A stretch of 27,527 nucleotides of DNA from Antrodiella citrinella. Its lineage: Eukaryota > Basidiomycota > Agaricomycetes > Polyporales > Steccherinaceae. Shown one piece after another: positions 7,647 through 16,743 of the stretch. The translations under genes were made by a program, and so were the position numbers. The stretch spans positions 1-27,527 of the forward strand of contig SGPM01000354.1 of NCBI GenBank assembly GCA_004802725.1, written 5' to 3'. How positions within the stretch are numbered: position 1 is the first letter of the stretch; the number at the start of each line of letters is the position of its first letter. The notes beneath the pieces were generated by a model. The model was not told the DNA's origin. It made no database searches and saw only the letters and a list, made by a program, of their open reading frames with translations.

Positions 7647-9206
7647 ATGCTTGGGTCGAAGGCCCGAACGATTCGTACGACAACATCCTCTCTACCTCGC
7701 TCACTAGCGCAACCTCGCACGACATGCAGGCGGTACTCCGTACCCACAAAACGCCCTGACGATATTTCGCCTCCTGTATTCTCACCGCAACGCTACGCGG
7801 AGCATGCCGCTGTGCCATTCGATTTCTTCAGAAGGTTCTTCAAGTTCTCAGCCATTGGCCTCATTGGGGTCGGACTCTTCTCATGGACGGTATTTGAAGG
7901 TGCACATGCATGGGTGGAGAACGTCGAACTGGCCCCCGACCTTGACCCGGAGGTGCATAAATGGGAGTGGGACGTGGAGGCAGACCGATGGGCTAGGGGA
8001 CCTTCTGGTGGGACAGACCCAGGCTTGGGATTCACAGCACGACATGCTGTGAGGGCCTCATGGATGGCGCATAATTGGGGCATCGGGGCGCCCCAAGCTG
8101 CGCCTGCTGCGATGTCTGGTCGGTCTGGCTCAGGCGAGCTGATAGTGGTTGAAGCGAGGTTAGAAATTGCCCAAGCATTCCTTACTGTTGCTCTGCAGAG
8201 AGCAGCGCAGTATCCGGAGAAACTCGGTCCACAGACTTTAACGGAGCTTCTCCAGCGGCATGCGAGCATCGTGGAACGGATGGGGACCAGAGAGGCGTTA
8301 TTCCAGGCTAGGAGGGATTTAGAGAGAGTATGGGCCAGCCAAAAAGGGAACGGCATTGATGCTGCACGGACAGCGTTGAAGCTCGGAGATCTAAATCAAC
8401 GGATAGGTGACCGGGAAGATGCTTTGAGCTGGTGGGCCCGCACATTGCAGCTGGTCACAAATCAAGCAACACCGCTGGATATTCCCCCTCCTGTTCCGAC
8501 GTCTGTCCCTGCTTCACCGCTTGCTCAACGTACTCTCATTTCGACTCTCGTCTCCTTGTCTGCATTCTATGCAACCACGGGACAGCTGCGTCAGGCACAA
8601 ACGGTGGAAGAATCTTCCCTTAACCTCCTCCGGTCAATCCGCCAGCCCGAGTCTCTCGAAACCGCTCCTCCTCCACAAGCCTTACACGGGCTTTACGTTC
8701 TGCATCGCTCGGCACTACTTTCTATCCATTTGGCTGAAGTCATGTACGCGCTCAGGAACAAGCAATTGACATCGATGGAATGGCTGGACCGCGCGGCGGA
8801 GTCGTCGGAACGCGTCGCTCTCGCCTTGACTGGGTTGCCCTTGATCCATCCCGACGCGCCTCGGTCACGGATACCTCACCCACCCTCCTCCGAATCACCG
8901 TTGTTGCCGGTATATGCGAAATCTCGGACTATGCAGAAGCCCGCAAGCAGTCTTTTGCGCGATGCACGACGTACAGCCGCGGAGGCGTACAACCTGATGG
9001 GCTTACTCATTGAAGCAAGCGAAGCCCCCGACGCGCAGAAGAAGGCCTTAGAGTGCTACGAGCGCGCTGTAGGTTGGGCTGGCGTTGCGCACGACCGGGC
9101 GGGTGGAATTGGGAAAGCAGGAGAAGGTACCCTAGAGAACGAGTGGAAGGCGTTGTGGAATAATTACGTGCGGGTACGGAATATAGAAAAGAAGGACAGC
9201 AAGTAG
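7647..9206 (+). CDS. Mitochondrial membrane-anchored TPR-repeat protein (Mgr3-like)
   Basis: The single-exon gene encodes 519 residues from the ATG at 7647; upstream in-frame codons contain no ATG. The N-terminus is rich in Arg, Ser and Thr with almost no acidic residues and has a CRRYS motif at 27-31, typical of a matrix-targeting presequence. One membrane segment follows at about 66-85 (FSAIGLIGVGLFSWTVFEG). The rest is helical with TPR-like pairs, e.g. TALKLGDLNQRIGDREDALSW, and near the C-terminus AYNLMGLLIEA followed by KKALECYERAVGWAG. This layout resembles yeast Mgr3, an inner-membrane adaptor of the i-AAA protease, but that match is by architecture only. The short 294-bp gap to the ATG at 7352 on the other strand suggests a shared promoter region. 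Confidence 0.82.
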   Translation: MLGSKARTIRTTTSSLPRSLAQPRTTCRRYSVPTKRPDDISPPVFSPQRYAEHAAVPFDFFRRFFKFSAIGLIGVGLFSWTVFEGAHAWVENVELAPDLDPEVHKWEWDVEADRWARGPSGGTDPGLGFTARHAVRASWMAHNWGIGAPQAAPAAMSGRSGSGELIVVEARLEIAQAFLTVALQRAAQYPEKLGPQTLTELLQRHASIVERMGTREALFQARRDLERVWASQKGNGIDAARTALKLGDLNQRIGDREDALSWWARTLQLVTNQATPLDIPPPVPTSVPASPLAQRTLISTLVSLSAFYATTGQLRQAQTVEESSLNLLRSIRQPESLETAPPPQALHGLYVLHRSALLSIHLAEVMYALRNKQLTSMEWLDRAAESSERVALALTGLPLIHPDAPRSRIPHPPSSESPLLPVYAKSRTMQKPASSLLRDARRTAAEAYNLMGLLIEASEAPDAQKKALECYERAVGWAGVAHDRAGGIGKAGEGTLENEWKALWNNYVRVRNIEKKDSK

Positions 9207-9510
9207 GATTTCCTTTCGATGGTATGGTACAGTAGGACATCTGTAAGTGATCGTACGCCATTTGCATAATTGACACGACTTCACTGCTCCCAGGATGAGA
9301 CGATGCATTAGTTGTAGATGATGCTGAGTATGCCGCTTGTAAGTCGAGGTGAGTACTCATTTAACCTGCTGAGATGGATCCCGTCACTGACAGTGATAGG
9401 TCAATACAGCAGTGGCTCCCGTGAGGCTTCCACGTTCAACAGACATCCGAATTTTCATCACTTTACATCCTTCTGGAAGCGCATCGTGATGAGGACGTTA
9501 CAGTATCAAG
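9207..9510. other. 3' flank of the TPR gene
   Basis: This 304-bp gap lies between two convergent genes (the second is weakly supported). I see no repeat, RNA gene or further coding frame in it. Confidence 0.4.
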
Positions 9511-10220
9511 TTATTGAACATGAACCGCGCGCAGGGTCGACAAGATCAAATGTCGGTTCCTCTCCTTGATCTTCAAATCATCTCCAGTCTGACGATCATG
9601 ATAGGGCAAGCGGGATGATATACGCATCTCATCAACAGGACTGGTTGAATGCGTATTGGCACTCAACAAGGTTCGCGTACACATTGGTCTCTTCATCACC
9701 GCGCAGACAGACAAACCGTTCTGATGTGCAAATGAGTATGTACTGAGTCCCGAAAGCCTAACATCGAACCTGACATGAAGCCGTGAATCATTTGTTTCCA
9801 TCATTTCTTCATATCCGCTCACTTCATTTCGCCACAGTCTTGGTCTAGTCGTTGATACACACCTTCGCCAAACCTCCTCCGCTGTCTCATACAGCACCGA
9901 GGAAATGAAGCAACTCTGTTACCAGAAGGAGAAGACTCTGAGGCTTGAAAGTGAAGGATATGATTCATTACTTGGGTCATGCGAGTAATTTGTTCTGGGC
10001 TCCTGGTACGCTCGCTGTTCTCATCAAGTTCTGATAGCTTCCGGTATATGGCGACTCTAAACTTGCTATCCTCAGAGAGGATGTAGAGGCTTTTGTAGCC
10101 AGAATCGGCATGAAGCGTGAGACTCCAAGACTGTCTCGTTTCCCGGTGAGCTCGGGGTTCGCTTTCCAAACGTGCCAACTGACTGACACTCCCTATCTTG
10201 TGCGAAGGCTCCCAGTTCAT
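9511..10220 (-). CDS. Hypothetical protein, tentative two-exon gene
   Basis: From an ATG at 10220 a frame of 133 codons gives a protein-like stretch (LTLHADSGYKSLYILSEDSK, then a charged helix). A second overlapping frame, open to a TAA at 9511, continues in similar style (MMETNDSRLHVRFDVRLSG). A GTAACA..GACAG intron of 41 nt (9882-9922) joins them in phase: exon 1 9923-10220, exon 2 9511-9881, 222 residues. A GTGTGT..AAG intron of similar length would also keep phase. The intron is short and lacks a clear branch point. I recognise no domain, signal peptide or membrane segment. The two frames could instead be chance. Confidence 0.3.
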
Positions 10221-11564
10221 CTGCTACTGTGCCATGTTCACCCATCGTCAGGGACCATATTTACATAAACCCCGACGACGTCGACCTGTCGACCTGTATT
10301 GAGAATTGGATGACCCGTACCTTCGATGTATTCGGAGCGGTACACGAGCTGCTCGGGCACGGTAGCGGAAAATAACGCCTGCTGATCATGTGGGTGGCTC
10401 TTCTTGGTCCAATGTTCGGATTCCGAACTGACCGACGTCCTAGAATGCTCGATCCTAAGACGGCGATCCTTGAGTTATGTAACTCGGATGCTACTACTAG
10501 GAAGGGGAGCTGGATCTAGCGCGTCCCGACCACGTACGGTCCCTTAAGCGAGATCGCCTCTGCTACAGTTACGGGGAACGGACACACATCGACAGATCGA
10601 TCCACAAGACCGAATGCCAACAATCGATTGACAGTTCGTGGCTTCGTGGCGCACGCTGCGATCCTCTTATTCAAGCACCAGCGCACGGTCAGCTGGATAT
10701 CCATGTTTCATTTATGCTGTCAGTACGAAGTTGCCATTACCACGGTGCTGACTTGGCATCTTTGCGCAGTTGGGGATGGCCCAGCTATGAGAACTCCGCG
10801 ACTCCACGGAAAGGGCGAGTAGGTGAAGGAGCTCTGCGACAAATTGTGGCTACGCGTCCGCTTCGGTTTTCAATACATTTGAATATATTGTTCATCTCTA
10901 CAGCGGCTGAGGGCAGAAGATTACTGCACCTCCAACTCGCGCGCGGCCTCGAACTCTCTGTCAATTGCTTGTCAATTTGCAGGATCATCACATCACAGAC
11001 GACGACGAGTGAGAGCGTACCTCACAACGCTGAGATCCAAGGGCTGGTCATCTGGAAGAAAGTGCCTTTGAACCGCTCATGTGATTCGGGACATTGTGGG
11101 TCCAGTGACTCCAGTCAAGTTCTTTGACCCAATTTTCTGACACAGCGCTCTGCCGAACTGGAGCCAAGGCTGGCTGGGCTAGCCCAGGTGAAACGCACGA
11201 CGGAGTCATACGGAGCCGTAGAAGTGTCATCTCACAGAATGATAGGCATAAGTATAGGAGAAGGCTCCCTCACCGGATCTCACCCTGGGCTCGGACAGAG
11301 CGGTATGCGACGTCACGACTATAATTATATGGAGGCTGTATCAGTACACAAGTAGTGCAAATAGCTGTAAATATACGCTGGGATATATGGATGCTGTGGG
11401 TGAGTCTATACGATTGCATGATGAGACTTGAGAGGATGCTGCGTAATCAATGTATGAGATAGATCCCTGGAGCGTCTGTAGAAGAACGATCAGAGATGGA
11501 CGACGGAGATGACAGAGAACGTACCACGTGCGATGTCCATAAACGGGGAGACAAGATCAGTAGT
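10221..11564. other. Gene-free stretch upstream of the hypothetical gene and downstream of PTC7
   Basis: These 1344 bp contain only short frames without recognisable features; the longest (10714-11127, plus) has no motif and poor composition. No tRNA with matching A and B boxes was found. A small 8-bp duplication, GTCGACCT twice in a row, occurs near 10280-10297. I see no other structure. Confidence 0.5.
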
Positions 11565-13161
11565 TTAGAAAGTCTCTCGTACTAAAGCCACTACCACTGT
11601 GACGCTGTGCGATTGTCAGATGGTGTGACAAATTCAGAAGTCTTATGCAAAGCTTACTCGTCTACTTTCTGTGAGGACAGATGGATCTTATCAGTCGAAA
11701 TACTGCGGCTTGAGAGTTTGAGACTTACTCCGCCAGGGAAATACATGCCTTCTCGTTGTGCAGAAAGCTGAAACGGGCTGACGCGTTTGGTCTTGTGCAT
11801 AACTAACCTAGCATAGTCAACAATGCGATCCGCCATAACTTGCATTCGAGTATCCTCCACGTTGAACGTCGTCTGCACCTGCGAGTGAGCTATATTCACA
11901 AGACGAAGAGCGGACATGACTGACCGTGACTTGATGGTCAATAAATTGTTTTGAGACGAGGGCACATATCGAGGTCAATTCGGGCATGAAAACATTGTCC
12001 GACAACCCATCAGTCTGCGTGAAAGGACTATTAGATATCGAACGGGAACAAAGCGGATTAACATACGAATAACACAACTATATCGCCGTCGCGCAGCCTC
12101 GTCTCGTAGACGTCTGCGTCACGTGGACTGTCCTCTATAGAGCTTCTAAACCTCCGATTGGAAATTTTTGCAAGCTGCCTGTAATTATATTGGATAGATA
12201 CAACAAGTGTATGCCATGATAACTTACTTCGGGCAATTGAAGAAATGCGTTTGTGGCTTTTGTTCATAAATGATCGTAGAAGAGCGAATGATACAAAACC
12301 CGCTGTCTCCGAGACTGCAAGTGAAGCTTAAGTTAGGACACTACGAGGATGATGGGAGTATACACATACTTTGCAGCCCGTAATACACCGGAAGAAGTAT
12401 TCAGGTTGACAATGCAAGCTGTACTAGAGCCTGTACACCTCGTAGAAGAATCTCGTGAGACGCGACCACTTGGTACGATACTGGACGACGTACCATTATG
12501 TACAGCTTGTTCCCGTAAAACCCCACCGTATGCAAACTCCAGACACTCGGCCGGACTGAGCTCCCATCCTTCAACCTTTTCACGCTCTTCATACTCTAGT
12601 GTTGGGTCAATTTCAGGTTCACCGGCCCATGACGTCTTGGAGTATCGATGCGCGTGGTACATGAGTGCCTGGGAGAAGAGGGCTGGGTCGTCCCCAGTCG
12701 TTGTCCATCCTCCGACGCCATCTGCCACGCCAAGGGAGATGCCCTGTGTTTTCCATAAAGTTCAGCAATGGTGACGGAAGCTAGCAATAAACGCTCACCT
12801 ACCGATTGGCCCCGCATCTTTATTCCGAGAATAAGTCAAATTTGCGTAGGGACATGGCTGGCCACTTACTCACCTCTTGGATGTAGAAGAAATCCTCTCC
12901 AATGTAAGTCTCTGAAGAGGCCTTTGGACGCGCCAGGACATGGTCTCTCCACCTGCCGACCGGGCTATCTGGCGCGAAAGGAGGGGTCATGAGAGGTTTT
13001 CTGCGAGGTTCCGGAGATTTTCCTGCCCAGCTAGCACCAACATGAAACCGGAACGGACGAGGAAGAGTCTGAGCAGATGTAGATAGATTCGCGCAGCAGG
13101 GTGGCCTGGAGGGATGCGAGGTAGGACTTGACCTAATCCACTTCACGAGGGGTCCTTTCAT
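11565..13161 (-). CDS. PTC7: Mitochondrial PP2C-type protein phosphatase, PTC7 family
   Basis: Ten exons (12874-13161, 12803-12817, 12494-12743, 12370-12430, 12228-12314, 12067-12178, 11925-12014, 11729-11878, 11658-11668, 11565-11604) keep phase throughout and give 367 residues. PTC7 landmarks appear in order: FRFHVGASWAGK, GEDFF (88-92), ADGVGGW (108-114, metal-binding DG), LFSQALMYHA, GSSTACI (185-191), LGDSG (206-210), TDGLSDNVF (from 272), RVSPFQLSA and YFPGGKVDDVTVVVA at the end. The N-terminus is rich in Ser, Pro and Arg, consistent with mitochondrial import. In yeast the enzyme dephosphorylates mitochondrial proteins and affects coenzyme Q synthesis. The start is the first in-frame ATG. 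Exon 2 is 15 nt (MRGQS) and exon 9 is 11 nt. Introns 3 (63 nt) and 8 (60 nt) are multiples of three and stop-free. The gene is divergent from the permease. Confidence 0.9.
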
Positions 13162-14129
13162 TCCAAGCCCGCCGACCAAGAAAACTTTTTGGAAGACTCG
13201 AGAGCAAGAGTGCTCGAACAACGAGACAGTAGAATGAACGCGAACGAGACTCGGAACTGTGAACGTGAATAACTTTGCAGAAAGACGGAGGAAGATAGAC
13301 GACAGAGTTCGCGTTGGGGATATGCCTTTTCAGGAAGTCGAACTGATGCGAACTGAGATCTCGATCGTTCGGTTCGTGTTTCTGCCGACAGTCTTAGACC
13401 TTTTCATGTCTTTTCTTTTACGGCGCAACTACGCACCTCTTATCCAGCGCACACGACCACAATGCTTCCCGAATTGAGGTAGCTGGTTATTGCACGCCAT
13501 CCAACTGATCCCAGGCTGGACTTTGGACGTGCTAGTGACAAAAAACAGATCTTTCAGGCCTTCAGGCCTCAGGCTCCATCAAATCGCCTGGCATCAACAC
13601 GATAGGGAACTCTACAATACGGATATCTTAGCGGCTCCCGACTATTGACATCGGTGCAGCACGCTACGTGCCCGACTCGGTATCGCTCCCTATCGCCCTA
13701 TGCTGTGCTGCCGTATCTCTGTCAGGCACAGGTCCCGCCAACAATGACCTTCGCGCGATCAACTTTCTACGCCGCGTGGGATTAGCATTGCATATTTCTG
13801 GACATGGAGACCTTTTGCTCATGCATCTTACAGGTGAACAGGTCTCTCTGCCTGTCATTCTACGACCTGAACGGCCCAAAAATGGGACGGACGAGCATGC
13901 TCACAGGCAGTGTCCACGGCCTCAGAAATGCAAGCAGTTTGAATTTAAACCGCAGTTTTTCCAGGCATCGTACTTCCCAGGGTTCACCACCTTATCAAAT
14001 TCATATCTACACTTCGTGACAGCTGACGCCCACCTGCATCCGACCACAAGGGCGTATAAAGTCCACCTGCTTCTTTCTCCATGGCGCCTGTTCCTTGCGT
14101 CGCCTTCCTCTCGACTTCGTACTGCCATC
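13162..14129. promoter_or_regulatory. Divergent intergenic region between PTC7 and the permease, with GATA-type sites
   Basis: No gene is supported in these 968 bp. Four HGATAR-type sites are visible (CTTATC at 13439-13444 and 13991-13996, CGATAG at 13600-13605, CTATCG at 13690-13695). Such sites bind nitrogen-regulatory GATA factors at fungal permease promoters, but four in this length is weak evidence. A short tandem TTCAGGCC TTCAGGCC (about 13555-13570) and a 9-bp inverted repeat AACGCGAAC / GTTCGCGTT (13237-13245, 13307-13315) are also present. Confidence 0.35.
14055..14060 (+). promoter_or_regulatory. Likely TATA box of the permease gene
   Basis: TATAAA lies 70-75 nt upstream of the permease ATG at 14130, followed by a pyrimidine-rich stretch. 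That spacing suits a TATA-driven start with a short leader. Confidence 0.5.
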
Positions 14130-16469
14130 ATGTCCTCTACCGATATTCACGAGAAGGCGTTGAACGACAAGTCATTTAACGAAAAGTCGCAGGGGGCTGA
14201 TGTGCAGTCGTCCGATGTCTTGGAAAGTGGAGATGCCCATGCCCTCCCTCATCACCACCTGCAGAGGCACCTGAAGAATCGCCATATTGCCATGATCAGG
14301 TCTGTCATGCATGGTTGTTGTTGACCCCATTCATGGCTAAGCACGTTCCTCACGTTCTTCAGTATTGGTGGTGTTATCGGTACTGGTCTCTTCTTGGGTA
14401 CTGCCAACTCTCTCGCGGCCGGAGGTCCTGTTGGTTTGCTATTGGGTTATGTCGTTACGGGCACAATTTGCTACTGTGTCATGGTCAGTCGTTGCTCTCT
14501 ACAGATTTTTTCGTTGGCTCATCAGTCGGTTAGGTCTCCCTTGGTGAAATGATTGCTTACCTCCCTCTACCCGGTGGTCATATTCGCCTCGCAGAACGAT
14601 TTGTCGATCCTGCGTTTTCTTTTACAATGGTGCGTAAGTTCGGCGTAACGTGTCATTTCGGGACCTAATGAAGATTCTGCAGGGATGGAACTACTGGTAC
14701 AACTGGGTTATTATTCTTCCGGCTGAGTTGAGTGCCGCTTCTGTCTTGATCAACTACTGGATTTCTTCCACGAGAGGTGAGTTTCCGGTGTCTTGGCGTC
14801 CTTGTTATACATCACTCAACACGCGCTCTTATCTCAGTCAATGATGCGGCCTGGATTGCGATATGCCTGGTTGTCGTGGTCGGTATCAATTCTCTGGGCG
14901 CTGGTGCATACGGTGAAGCAGAGTTTATCTTCGCGTGCGTATGGTTTTGCAACGTAAATTGTTGGCATGTTGTTGACACCCAAAAAGATCGATCAAGGTT
15001 CTCACGATCACGGGCCTCATCATCCTTGGCATTGTGCTTGACTTGGGTGGTGGACCGAACCACGACCGTATTGGTTTCCGGTACTGGAAGAACCCAGGGC
15101 CATTCACTCAGTATAATGGCATTCCCGGTGTAACGGGTAGATTCGTCTCGTGGTGGGCTGTCATGACTCAGGCTGCCTTCTCGTTCATCGGAACCGAAAT
15201 TGTCGCGGTATGCTTCTCATTCAGCGAGTTCTTGGATCAAATCCCTCATTCTATTCGTTAGATCGCTGCTGGTGAGGCCAAGAACCCTCGAAGGAATCTC
15301 CCCAAGGCTATCCGTCGTGTGTATATCCGAATCCTGCTGTTCTATATTTCTGGTGTCATCATCATCGGCTGGCTGGTTCCCTCCACGGATCCTAGTCTGA
15401 ATCTGACTGCCAACAACGCTGCGAAATCCCCCTTCGTGATTGCCATCAACCATGCTGGCATCAAAGGCTTGCCTTCGGTGAGTTTTTCCTATTTGTATAC
15501 TTATTGCTGACTGTCGCTCACGCACGTATCTAGGTTATCAACGCCGCCTTATTGACTTCTGCTTGGTCTGCGGCTTCCAGTGACTTGTACACTAGTTCGC
15601 GCGCTTTGTGTGAGCATACCTCTCTTACCAGGAGTGAGTGATTGTCTGACTTATGATGACAGATGGTTTGGCTATGGTTGGCAACGCTCCGAAGATCTTC
15701 ACTTTGACATCGAAAAAAGGTGTTCCTTACGCATCGTTGGGATTGTGTACCGCGTTTTCATTCCTCGCATTCATGGGAGTTACATCCGGATCTGGAAAGG
15801 TCTTCGACTGGTTCGCAAACATGACATGTGCGTTGACATTTCACCAGAATTGTCGAGCTATGTCCATGCTGACGCTATCTTTTTTTTCAAGCTGTTGCTG
15901 GTCTTATGACTTGGTTCGGTATCTCTGTAACTTACATCCGATTCTATGCTGGCTTCAAGAAACAAGGTCTTGACCGCAGCAAATTGCCATATGCATCGGC
16001 TCTGCAACCCTACGCGGCTTGGTATGCTGCTATCATGTGCTTCACTGTCTGCTTCGTACGTCCTTCCGCCGTTATGTGCTATCTTCTTATTCCTGACAAA
16101 CTGTCTCTTATTTACAGTTCAGTGGTTTCTCCGTATTCCTGAAGGATAGCTGGAACACAGCTACATTCGTCACGAATTACCTCCCTCTCATACTATTCCC
16201 TATCTTGTACATTGGCGCTAAGCTGTGGAGACGGGATCCTATCGTGAGGGCTGATGACATGGACTTTTTCACCGGATTGGACGAAGTCGAAGCTGCATCG
16301 TGAGTTATAACCACATCTCTCGTCCTCACAGCTTTGTTATATGATTCTTTCGCAGATACGATGAGCCTCCCCCGAAAAATTGGGTCGAGGCATTCTGGGG
16401 CTGGTTGGTGAGTTTACTTTTCTTTGCATTCTTCAGGGACCTATCTAACCATCTACGATCTAGATGTAA
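14130..16469 (+). CDS. Amino-acid permease (APC superfamily, fungal YAT type)
   Basis: Thirteen exons in consistent phase (14130-14299, 14363-14483, 14534-14629, 14683-14776, 14838-14934, 14988-15207, 15262-15477, 15534-15609, 15663-15827, 15892-16055, 16118-16299, 16356-16407, 16464-16469) encode 552 residues. All twelve introns are GT-AG, 50-64 nt. After a hydrophilic cytosolic N-terminus comes the family signature GGVIGTGLFLGTA (59-71), then further hydrophobic segments. Other family blocks are SLGEMIAYLP, the AAWIAICLVVVVGIN segment, SFIGTEIVA with AAGEAKNPRRNLPKA, and NAPKIF. The C-terminus reads WVEAFWGWLM. The protein would import amino acids with protons across the plasma membrane; its substrate range cannot be read from sequence. 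The last exon holds only ATG TAA. GATA-type sites upstream would fit nitrogen regulation. Confidence 0.93.
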
Positions 16470-16743
16470 ACTCTTCGGCGGATGTGGATCTACTGTACTT
16501 GTAATACTACACATTTGTTGTGTTTTACGTACCTCTGTTTTCTTTTCATTTGTGATATGAGCCTTAGTCTACGACCTTTCGGACGTGAAATAATATTTCA
16601 TGGCATGCTTTAATGTCGTACTACATCTAGTATGTGGTGTGCTAGTGAAAGACTATTCATGTGGTATCCGAAGAAAGCAAGTTTCAACAGTGAAAAGTGA
16701 TGCTACATGATAGTAATGTCCGTACTGGCAGAATGAAGAGGCC

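Noticed and set aside
10140..10175. tRNA B-box-like GGTTCGCTTTCC
   Set aside because: It lacks the conserved A after TTCG, has no matching A box and no acceptor-stem pairing.
10714..11127. Plus-strand 137-codon frame
   Set aside because: No motif, no neighbouring exon that joins it, and composition like the surrounding non-coding DNA.
13237..13315. 9-bp inverted repeat AACGCGAAC / GTTCGCGTT upstream of PTC7
   Set aside because: Short and 61 bp apart, so no stable structure is likely. It may be a pair of transcription factor sites but nothing else supports that.
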